A DNA stretch of 18,687 nucleotides from Microcaldota archaeon (GTDB lineage Archaea; Micrarchaeota; Micrarchaeia; Micrarchaeales; Micrarchaeaceae), in the NCBI GenBank assembly GCA_021792115.1, contig JAJYVI010000008.1, positions 1 through 18,687 of the forward strand, read 5' to 3'. Positions 12,592 through 18,687 of this stretch are shown here, in pieces. A model generated the notes under the pieces. That model was given only the letters and a program-made list of their open reading frames with translations. It made no database searches and was not told the origin of the DNA. How positions within the stretch are numbered: the first letter of the stretch is position 1; every line of letters starts with the position of its first letter. A program made the translations under genes and the position numbers.

Positions 12592-13923
12592 TTGATGCTA
12601 TCTGTAAATATATTGTTTGTTTTTTTGGCTTCTCTTGTATTTTTAGGATTCATATTAAACTCCTTGTTTAGCAAAATAAAAATTGCGTCAATAGTCCCTC
12701 TAATGCTGATAGGTCTGCTAATAGGACCTGTATTTAAATTTGTGCAGACTACTCCAAATAGCATAATTATACAGCTAAGCCCTTTCATAACTGCTGTGGC
12801 AGTCTCATTCATTCTTTTTGATGTAGGGCTTAATATAAATTTTTTCAAGCTTAAACAGGTTTTGACGAGTGCATTAAAATTCACATTTATTGTTGCAATC
12901 ATAACAGGGATTATTTGTTCAGCTGTTGCAATGTTTATCTCGTCTTTCATCTTTCACTGGAATCTGATAACAGTGCTGATATTCGGATTCGCAATTGCAG
13001 GTCCGAGCACAATCGTCGTGCCAGTGGTACTAAAGGTTACTAACTTCTCTGAAGAATTGAAAACAATACTTTTATTTGAGGCAATCAGCGTAGATATACT
13101 AACTCTTATAGTGCCTCTGATCCTGTCCCACTTTTTATGTGCAAATACAGTATGCACCATAACAACAAACCAAATAGTTACACTTATTTTCAACAATATA
13201 ATAAATTCAATAATAATAGCGATAGCAATTTCCCTTTTCTGGCTTTTTATCTTGAATAAGTTTAAGGAATACAGTAAGGATTATATGTGGATGCTTACAA
13301 TGACAATGGTGCTTGCCACATATGGATTTTCAGAGCTTATAGGGCTCAATGGTGCAATTGTTGTTTTTGTTTTCGGGCTTATGCTCGCAAACATAGATAA
13401 TGTATTAAATCCAAGTTCTGCTATGTACAAATATTTCTCAATATCAGTTAATATTGAGCATATCAGAAGCTATCAGAAGGAGATAGTATTCTTTGTCAGC
13501 ACTTTCTTTTTTCTCTATATTGGATTGCTGTTCCATATCCCAACTTCAGAAACTATGATTATAATAATGATAACTGCAGGAATATTATTTAGCTTAATAT
13601 TTTTTGGTATAAGATACTTAATGTCTCCATTGCTTGCAAAGTATTTGTCAAAAAACAAGGACGCAAATGCAGTAGAGAAGTCTTTTGTAAATTTTGACAT
13701 TGCGAGGGGACTGTCACCTGCAATAATCGCTACAATACCAATCTCATTGGGTCTCACAATCCCTGGCTTTGTTGATCAGATATTTTTTATAATACTTATA
13801 TCTAATATCCTCTCCAGCATAGGCATATTCTTTACATATAATTCCAAAAAGCTTGCGCCGCTGCAGTCCAAGCCCATTGCACAACAGAACCCCTCTGCTA
13901 TGCAGTTCTCTTCTTCAAAGTAA
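12592..13923 (+). CDS. Cation/proton antiporter, CPA (NhaP/Kef-like) family
   Basis: Integral membrane exchanger, 443 residues, with about 11-13 hydrophobic segments covering residues 4-415. The N-terminal SIVPLMLIGLLIGP (33-46) and FILFDVGLNI (73-82) are typical of CPA-type exchangers. FAIAGPSTIVVPVV (133-146) and FEAISVD (162-168) correspond to the ion-binding helices. There the usual TDP and ESLLND signatures of CPA1 are changed: E163 and D168 remain, but the residue before D168 is V, not N. The ion may be Na+ or K+; this cannot be decided. GGAGGT at 12575 is 11 bases before TTG 12592 and 14 before ATG 12595, so either is possible; the protein differs by one residue. The tail (about 420-443) is polar and cytosolic. 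Confidence 0.85.
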   Translation: MMLSVNILFVFLASLVFLGFILNSLFSKIKIASIVPLMLIGLLIGPVFKFVQTTPNSIIIQLSPFITAVAVSFILFDVGLNINFFKLKQVLTSALKFTFIVAIITGIICSAVAMFISSFIFHWNLITVLIFGFAIAGPSTIVVPVVLKVTNFSEELKTILLFEAISVDILTLIVPLILSHFLCANTVCTITTNQIVTLIFNNIINSIIIAIAISLFWLFILNKFKEYSKDYMWMLTMTMVLATYGFSELIGLNGAIVVFVFGLMLANIDNVLNPSSAMYKYFSISVNIEHIRSYQKEIVFFVSTFFFLYIGLLFHIPTSETMIIIMITAGILFSLIFFGIRYLMSPLLAKYLSKNKDANAVEKSFVNFDIARGLSPAIIATIPISLGLTIPGFVDQIFFIILISNILSSIGIFFTYNSKKLAPLQSKPIAQQNPSAMQFSSSK

Positions 13924-14048
13924 ATAGAGAATATCATGCTGTCTATATCTGCATATTTAGAGAGTATAATTATTAAGTAAAGGAAAAGATAATTTTGCCA
14001 TGCAGTTACACAGCAGTGTACAATACTAAAGCCAATAAAAATAAGCAA

Positions 14049-14136
14049 CTGCTAATCAATCGACTAGCAGCTAAATAATAAAAATAATAAAAACTTAAAA
14101 TTAATTAAACCAAAAACAAAAAGAAATTAAGATACG
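14049..14136 (-). terminator. T-rich terminator and hairpin after sepF
   Basis: Read on the minus strand, T-rich runs follow the sepF stop (about 14136-14082), which suits archaeal T-tract termination. Beyond them lies a hairpin CTGCTA...TAGCAG (14049-14070) extended by two pairs across an A-C mismatch. The convergent antiporter transcript meets the same hairpin first, so it may serve both genes. Confidence 0.45.
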
Positions 14137-14142
14137 TTATCT

Positions 14143-14517
14143 TTATCTTTCTGTAGGCTTCTTAGATTTTATTATCTTAACTTTCTTTGGAGTTATAAGC
14201 AATTTTTCTTCATCAATTCTTGCAATATCCCCATCTATCTTTGATACATACTCTTTCAAGGTCTGTATTATGCCTTTAAGTGTATTCGGTCTTTTCGACA
14301 GCTCTTGGATATTTAGAAGGATTATATTCTTTTTGTTCAACTCTTTTTCAATGAGTGCAACATCAGATTCCTGTGATAAAGCTACTGGTTTAATATAAAA
14401 ATCAGCAGGCTCATTCATCACATCAACATTGCTCATCTCTGCAGATTGCATGTATTCCTCAACATCTAGTTCTTTATTACCTCCAAGTGCTTTTCCAAGT
14501 TTATCAAATACTCCCAT
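14143..14517 (-). CDS. sepF: Cell division protein SepF
   Basis: Membrane anchor for FtsZ in archaea, 124 residues. The N-terminal MGVFDKLGKALGG is a short amphipathic membrane-targeting helix as in SepF proteins. After a variable linker (15-38) comes the core domain (about 40-115) with FYIKPVALSQESDVALIEKE and NIILLNIQEL, the strand-helix-strand pattern of the family, ending in GDIARIDEEKLLITP. The basic tail is short. It is last in a probable operon with ksgA and the secretion ATPase, 92 bases after ksgA. It implies FtsZ-based division in this organism. Confidence 0.88.
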   Translation of the reverse strand: MGVFDKLGKALGGNKELDVEEYMQSAEMSNVDVMNEPADFYIKPVALSQESDVALIEKELNKKNIILLNIQELSKRPNTLKGIIQTLKEYVSKIDGDIARIDEEKLLITPKKVKIIKSKKPTER

Positions 14518-14609
14518 TTTATCACAATTTTCTATATTTTATTTTTATGTCGCCATTTTATGGTTATTATTAGATAAATAATGCTAAAATTAGTATTTTA
14601 ATACTTTCT

Positions 14610-15416
14610 TTAAATTCTTTTAGCGGAATCCTGCAATTTTTTTATCATTTTAGCGATTTCTAGTAGCTGTACAGGGCTTAATTTAAATACTTTTTCGCCT
14701 GAATATATGCTCTGCACTGCAAATGATTCTACGCTCTCTTTGCTGAGCCCGAGCTTCTTGCTCGAATCGAGGATAGAATTTCTCAGCGTCTTTTTTTTAT
14801 GCATCATTACGAAAGAGATTATGTTAAGAATTTCTCTATTTATCTCTGTTTTGAATTTTATATATATAATTGATGAATCTACCTTCGGAACTGGATAAAA
14901 ATTATTTGAATTTATCTTCTTAAGCATCTTTACATCAAACTGCAGCTGCGAGAATACACTTAATTTAGAATATTTTTTTGTACCCTGCCTTGCAAGCATA
15001 TGCTCGACGAACTCCTTCTGAAGACATAGCACAGCATCTATTTTCAGATTTGCGATCAGGTCAAGAACTTTGCTTGAGATATTATATGGTACATTTGCTA
15101 TTATAATATCTGCTGCTTCAATATCATCAGTTTTGATATCTAGTATATCCTTATTAATAAGCAATAGATTTTTTTCATTCTCTCCAAATTCGTGTTTTAG
15201 GAGGGTATACATTCCTCTATCTTTTTCTACTGCAATTACTTTCACTGCATGCGATAATAGCGCGCGTGTAAGCATGCCAAGCCCTGGCCCTATTTCAAGA
15301 ACAATCTTCCCCGTCCCAAACTCTGCCTCAAATTCAGCAATATGAGGGTTGATAAGAAAATTCTGGCCAAGCCTTTTTTTAGGTTTAATTGCTTTTATTA
15401 TTTTAAAATAGTTCAT
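14610..15416 (-). CDS. ksgA: 16S rRNA dimethyladenosine transferase KsgA/Dim1
   Basis: Dimethylates two adjacent adenines in the 3' hairpin of 16S rRNA, a late check on small-subunit assembly. 268 residues, normal. KRLGQNFLINP (14-24) opens the family; the SAM-binding loop is EIGPGLGMLT (41-50), VEKD (63-66) binds the ribose, NKDILD (88-93) the adenine, and the catalytic motif is NVPYNISSK (108-116; NLPY or NIPY in most members). The C-terminal helical domain ends around 255. It lies 49 bases after the ATPase gene on the same strand and is probably co-transcribed with it. Confidence 0.95.
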   Translation of the reverse strand: MNYFKIIKAIKPKKRLGQNFLINPHIAEFEAEFGTGKIVLEIGPGLGMLTRALLSHAVKVIAVEKDRGMYTLLKHEFGENEKNLLLINKDILDIKTDDIEAADIIIANVPYNISSKVLDLIANLKIDAVLCLQKEFVEHMLARQGTKKYSKLSVFSQLQFDVKMLKKINSNNFYPVPKVDSSIIYIKFKTEINREILNIISFVMMHKKKTLRNSILDSSKKLGLSKESVESFAVQSIYSGEKVFKLSPVQLLEIAKMIKKLQDSAKRI

Positions 15417-15465
15417 GTGTTCATATAGTTATATCTAATTTCAGAATGGCTGCCAAATATATATT

Positions 15466-16761
15466 TTACTCATTGACGAGCTTGAGGTCTATCAATGTTT
15501 GCTTTGGATCTTTATAGTATTGCCTTACAACTTCATTTATCTGACTTATTGTTGTTTTTCCAAGCTTGTTGAGTCTTTCAAGTATTGCAGCACGTATTTC
15601 CTCTTCACGGAGAATGTACTGCGGAGGGATTCCAAGCATGTTTGATAATATGTCTCTATAGGTAATGCTCGGTGCCATTGCTGATGCCTGGTCTGTCTTG
15701 AAGTCAAATTTATATAGATCTGATAGCAGCACTTTTCCGCTTTCTATGCCTGATATCTCGGAAATCTGTGTAATTCTTCTGATAGGCTTGTTGTTCTTGT
15801 ATACCTGTGAAATTACTATCAATGCGTCTATTATTGGTACAATATCTATTGGCACATCCATAGGGCTGTGCGTAAGCCTGTTTACAATATCCCTTGTTGT
15901 GGATGCATGTATAGTACCCATAACTATCTTGCCAATGTTCATAGCTGTCAGCATATCATTTGCCTCGCTTCCTCTTACTTCGCCCACAATCATTGTATCT
16001 GGTCTCATTCTTAAGCAGTTTTTTACAAGGTCTTCAAGGCTGAGGTCTTCACTTGTCTCGAGGTTTATGCAATTTTCATGTATTTCTGTATTTAGTTCAT
16101 ATGTCTCTTCCATGGTTATTATTCTCTGCTCAGGTCTGAAAAATGAGAACATTGCATTAAGCAGTGTTGTTTTTCCAGCACCCGGCATGCCGCCAATTAG
16201 TATGTTGGCAGGTCTTACTTTAAATCCATCTACATACAACCACAGGCGCGCTGCAATTTTGTATGTAAGCTCACCCATATTTATCAAATCTATTATACTG
16301 TATGGAGTCTGCTTAAAATTTCTTATTGTTATATCATATCCTCGAGGAGATGTAATTAAGTTTGCCCTGCTTCCGTTTGGCATATGCACATCAATTATAT
16401 TGCTTTTTGCGTCCTCATTTGTCTTGTACAGCTTTAGCTTCGCAACAAATTTTTCTAATTCATCGGTTGATTCAATTCTAAAATCCATTTTTTTATAGCC
16501 AAGTTTTGAATCATATACAAATATATTTCGTGTATTGTTTATCATAATGTCTTCAATATTTAGGTCATCGACAAGCTTTGAAATCGGATCAAGGGTGTTA
16601 AGATCCTTAAATATTATTGCTATATCTTTGTCATCAATATTTGGATAGAACTCTTTTGTTGCTGTCTTGATTAGCCTTAACTTCTCTGTGTCATCAACAT
16701 TGACAAACTTACCTTCAAGCTTTTTAAGGAGTATTTCCTCTATAACTTCTATCTCGCTCAT
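15466..16761 (-). CDS. Type II/IV secretion (pilus assembly) ATPase, VirB11/TadA family
   Basis: Hexameric cytoplasmic motor powering type IV pilus-like assembly. 431 residues. An N-terminal domain (about 1-150) contains DLNIEDIMIN and the HMPNGSRANL segment. The ATPase domain has Walker A GGMPGAGKTTL (190-200), the acidic box TMEETYEL (216-223), Walker B with DTMIVGEVRG (255-264) and the His-box VMGTIHASTTR (280-290). The family match is close to archaeal TadA/PilB-like proteins. The prepilin gene is divergent, 395 bases away. No TadC/PilC-type membrane platform gene is next to it; ksgA and sepF follow instead. A TATA-like palindrome upstream and no clear Shine-Dalgarno sequence suggest a leader of about 35 bases. 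Confidence 0.92.
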   Translation of the reverse strand: MSEIEVIEEILLKKLEGKFVNVDDTEKLRLIKTATKEFYPNIDDKDIAIIFKDLNTLDPISKLVDDLNIEDIMINNTRNIFVYDSKLGYKKMDFRIESTDELEKFVAKLKLYKTNEDAKSNIIDVHMPNGSRANLITSPRGYDITIRNFKQTPYSIIDLINMGELTYKIAARLWLYVDGFKVRPANILIGGMPGAGKTTLLNAMFSFFRPEQRIITMEETYELNTEIHENCINLETSEDLSLEDLVKNCLRMRPDTMIVGEVRGSEANDMLTAMNIGKIVMGTIHASTTRDIVNRLTHSPMDVPIDIVPIIDALIVISQVYKNNKPIRRITQISEISGIESGKVLLSDLYKFDFKTDQASAMAPSITYRDILSNMLGIPPQYILREEEIRAAILERLNKLGKTTISQINEVVRQYYKDPKQTLIDLKLVNE

Positions 16762-16817
16762 TCAATCATTACTTTAACTGCATCCTATAAACAGGTTGCA
16801 GTTACTGGTTTTATATA

Positions 16818-16832
16818 ATTTATATATAAAAT
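16818..16832 (-). promoter_or_regulatory. TATA box of the ATPase-ksgA-sepF operon
   Basis: TTTATATATAAA-type sequence centred about 63 bases before the ATPase ATG. Transcription would start near 16798, leaving a leader of about 35 bases. Confidence 0.5.
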
Positions 16833-17110
16833 TATTTTATCTTAATTTACCTTCTTTATTTTTACAGTTATTTCTCTATTTTTATATTTATACTACTATC
16901 TCCTATTCTCATTTTTGTTATTTATTTTAATTATTATTTTTTTATTATTATTTTATTTATTTAATTTAAATGTTCCTTTAAATATAATTTGCATAAATTA
17001 GTTTTTAATTATTTCCTGATTTTCAGTTGAATTATAAAATAATTTTTATTGCGTGAATTTTTTCGGATTCCATAGGATGTTTTAAAATTAAATTAAAAAT
17101 AAACAAATAG

Positions 17111-17127
17111 ATTTAAATATTTAAGTA
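17111..17127 (+). promoter_or_regulatory. TATA box of the prepilin gene
   Basis: ATTTAAATATTTAAGTA lies 30-45 bases before the ATG at 17157. GTGAT at 17149-17153, 3 bases before the ATG, is a short ribosome-binding site that supports this start over the in-frame ATG at 17175. Confidence 0.5.
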
Positions 17128-17156
17128 TTGTATTTTATTTATCTTTATGTGATTTT

Positions 17157-17678
17157 ATGAAAGACAACGGTAAAATGAATAAAAAGGCAACCAAAGCGCA
17201 AAGCGCTATGGAATACCTAATGACATACGGGTGGGCGATTTTAATTATCGCAGTCGTTCTTGCAGCCCTTGACCTGTTAGGCGTCTTCAATGGAAGCGCA
17301 TTTATTGGAACAGCATGTCTGGCAACACCAGGGTACACATGCAGCAATCCTGTTCTTGCAACTAATGGTCAATTAACATTCAACTTTGAGCAAAGTACTG
17401 GACAAACTTTAACAAATGTACAATTTGCATGTGCTGCAACACCAAATTCTCTTGGTCTTCCAACAGACGGTAATGTTACTCCTGCTCAGAGTACACTAAT
17501 ACCTACATTTGCATCTGGGGCTACAGAATCAGTTTCAATTCCTAACTGTTATTCTGCAACTGGTACTGCAATAACTTCTGCTCCTATAGGAACACCATTT
17601 GGAGGAACTATTTGGATGTATGCAAATAATGGAAACTATATCTCACAGATAGCAAAGATAACAGTAAAGGCATCCTAA
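17157..17678 (+). CDS. Type IV prepilin with class III signal peptide
   Basis: Structural pilin of an archaeal type IV pilus, 173 residues. The basic leader (residues 1-14) is followed by the processing site KA|QSAMEY, with cleavage expected between A14 and Q15 and glutamate at position +5 (E19). The hydrophobic helix AILIIAVVLAALDLLGVF (27-44) forms the pilus core. The secreted part is rich in threonine, serine, alanine and asparagine, with four cysteines (C50, C58, and those in FACAATP and IPNCYS) that could form two disulphides. It is divergent from the assembly ATPase, the likely partner. A long T-tract follows the stop, as expected for a strongly expressed gene. The number of pilin genes elsewhere is unknown. 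Confidence 0.9.
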   Translation: MKDNGKMNKKATKAQSAMEYLMTYGWAILIIAVVLAALDLLGVFNGSAFIGTACLATPGYTCSNPVLATNGQLTFNFEQSTGQTLTNVQFACAATPNSLGLPTDGNVTPAQSTLIPTFASGATESVSIPNCYSATGTAITSAPIGTPFGGTIWMYANNGNYISQIAKITVKAS

Positions 17679-17689
17679 TCTTTGAGTAG

Positions 17690-17758
17690 TTGATTTTTTC
17701 TTTTTTATTTTTTTCTTTCTTATTTTTTATCTCTCTTTTTTCTATTTTATTTTTTAAT
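17690..17758 (+). terminator. Poly-T terminator after the prepilin
   Basis: About 70 bases composed largely of T runs of 4-7, beginning 12 bases after the stop. This is the usual form of efficient archaeal termination. The remaining 17759-17964 carries no recognised feature apart from a TAGCTTAAGCTA palindrome. Confidence 0.65.
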
Positions 17759-17964
17759 TTGCTTTGTTGCTATTTCAAATAAGATAGCTTAAGCTAATTG
17801 TAGTTATAATTATACAAAATTTCTGCATAGTGCTGTCTCTGCTCTGTTATTTATTTAATAAATAATACTTGGTAGCTATGCTTGAGTAAAATTAGTTTGC
17901 TTGCTATCCTACTCTTTATTTCATGTTTATCAAAAATGCAAGCAGATTTGCCATTCATCTAGTA

Positions 17965-18687
17965 TTATTCCTTCTTTTTATTAATTTCTTCTTTTATTTT
18001 CAGCAGTTCATACAGTTCATTCGGATTCAACAGCGGCTTTCTTAATCTTTCATTATCCTCGCTTATTCTTGGGCATGCTGTGTTGACAAATGCGTCAAAC
18101 TCAAGCATGTTGTTAAGTGAGTCAAAGTCTATGTTGTTTGTAGTAAGTATATATGCCTCAAGGCCCTGCTTTTTTATTGCGCTTTCAATCGCAGTTGCAG
18201 CCTGCATTTTCATTTGGCCGTTTTTTGTACTTACTATTATGCCGAACCTAATTGCTTCAACCGCGCTTAAGATTTTGCCTCTTGACTTTTTTTTGTATAC
18301 TTCCCTCATTGAACTTATGTCCTCTATTTTATTTGAAAATGGATCAACAATTATGAATGGCTTTTTTGTTTCCATCAGTGCTCCGATAGGATGGAACATC
18401 CCGCCTCCAAAATAGAGTATGCAATCCGCGCTATTTTCCACAGATGTTGCACTTCCTGCATCGCAGCCAAGTACCTGACCATCATACTTAGCGAATGCAT
18501 TCGGTTTTCCAATCAATATTTTTTTGCCATGTTTCTTATAAAAATCCTTGATTTCGTACAGTTGCTGCAGATGCTGCACAGTGGTCACTAAGGCAATTGT
18601 TTTAAATTCTTTAAGAATATCTAAGGATGTTTCAAGCACAGATAAGTCAACTTTAACACTGTACTCTATATATTCAATAAGATAATC
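17965..18687 (-). CDS. dph2: Diphthamide biosynthesis enzyme Dph2, 5' part cut by the window edge
   Basis: Non-canonical radical-SAM [4Fe-4S] enzyme that moves the 3-amino-3-carboxypropyl group of SAM to the target histidine of EF-2, first step of diphthamide synthesis. The last 240 codons are present. A GTG at 18639 is in frame, but the frame stays open for 16 more codons to the edge (DYLIEYIEYSVKVDLS), as expected for homologous sequence, so the true start lies beyond. Visible family blocks: VTTVQHLQQL, GQVLGCDAG (cluster cysteine), YFGGGMFHPIGA, RFGIIVSTKNGQ and VNTACPRIS (cluster cysteine). The third cluster cysteine should lie in the missing N-terminal part. A charged KEEINKKKE tail ends the protein. 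Confidence 0.93.
   Translation of the reverse strand, partial: DYLIEYIEYSVKVDLSVLETSLDILKEFKTIALVTTVQHLQQLYEIKDFYKKHGKKILIGKPNAFAKYDGQVLGCDAGSATSVENSADCILYFGGGMFHPIGALMETKKPFIIVDPFSNKIEDISSMREVYKKKSRGKILSAVEAIRFGIIVSTKNGQMKMQAATAIESAIKKQGLEAYILTTNNIDFDSLNNMLEFDAFVNTACPRISEDNERLRKPLLNPNELYELLKIKEEINKKKE

Larger units (their letters stand above)
16762..17156. other. Divergent AT-rich promoter region between ATPase and prepilin
   Basis: No ORF. About 16850-17050 is low-complexity A/T sequence with long T runs. It carries the leftward ATPase promoter (about 16818-16832) and the rightward prepilin promoter (about 17111-17127). No clear operator palindrome was found. Confidence 0.6.

Noticed and set aside
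12465..12950. 161-codon frame opposite the antiporter start
   Set aside because: Antisense shadow of a gene with a clear family match and a strong GGAGGT site.
15665..16498. 277-codon open frame opposite the secretion ATPase
   Set aside because: Antisense shadow of a well conserved ATPase; no domain or ribosome-binding site is recognised.
1..18687. CRISPR array, IS transposase, integrase or toxin-antitoxin pair
   Set aside because: No regularly spaced repeats and no protein with the relevant motifs on either strand.

Overview
The window is a compact, AT-rich archaeal chromosome segment. Archaeal markers are a hypusine-type initiation factor 5A, ribosomal proteins S24e and S27ae, a Hef-like helicase, the Dph2 diphthamide enzyme, archaeal-type SepF, a class III prepilin, and a tRNA-Phe(GAA) with an intron at position 37/38. 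The short proteins, tight operons and the pilin N-terminus (QSAMEYLMTYGWAIL...) resemble small-genome DPANN archaea of the Micrarchaeota/Parvarchaeota (ARMAN) kind. That placement is inference from style, not from a phylogeny.

Layout. 1-4074: a cassette of a zinc-dependent medium-chain dehydrogenase (+), a short divergent tryptophanyl-tRNA-synthetase-like protein (-) and a full-length archaeal/eukaryal-type TrpRS (-). It is bracketed by two direct copies of a short non-coding element with terminal inverted repeats. 4205-6615: a translation operon (aIF5A, S24e, S27ae) that runs on into a CPBP membrane protease and a TrmJ-like tRNA methyltransferase. 6678-7607: a GT2 glycosyltransferase with a C-terminal membrane anchor. 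7677-10352: an accessory region holding a putative small membrane protein, an alpha/beta hydrolase, a decayed GT2 gene and about 480 bases of non-coding or short-ORF sequence. It ends exactly at the 3' end of tRNA-Gly(GCC), and an imperfect copy of that tRNA end lies at 7677-7700, so it may be an old tRNA-targeted island. 10353-10627: tRNA-Gly and intron-containing tRNA-Phe. 10737-13923: Hef-like helicase and a cation/proton antiporter. 14143-16761 (-): sepF, ksgA and a VirB11/TadA-type secretion ATPase, probably co-transcribed. 17157-17678: a type IV prepilin divergent from the ATPase. 17965-18687 (-): dph2, cut by the window edge.

How the parts work together: most genes serve translation (aIF5A, S24e, S27ae, TrpRS, two tRNAs, TrmJ, KsgA, Dph2 acting on EF-2). 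A second theme is the cell surface: the prepilin and secretion ATPase form the core of a type IV pilus system, and the glycosyltransferases modify surface or lipid-linked glycans. SepF belongs to FtsZ-based division. The most unusual parts are the repeat-bracketed TrpRS/TrpRS-like/dehydrogenase cassette and the degenerating tRNA-flanked island. No integrase, transposase, CRISPR array or recognisable defence locus was seen.
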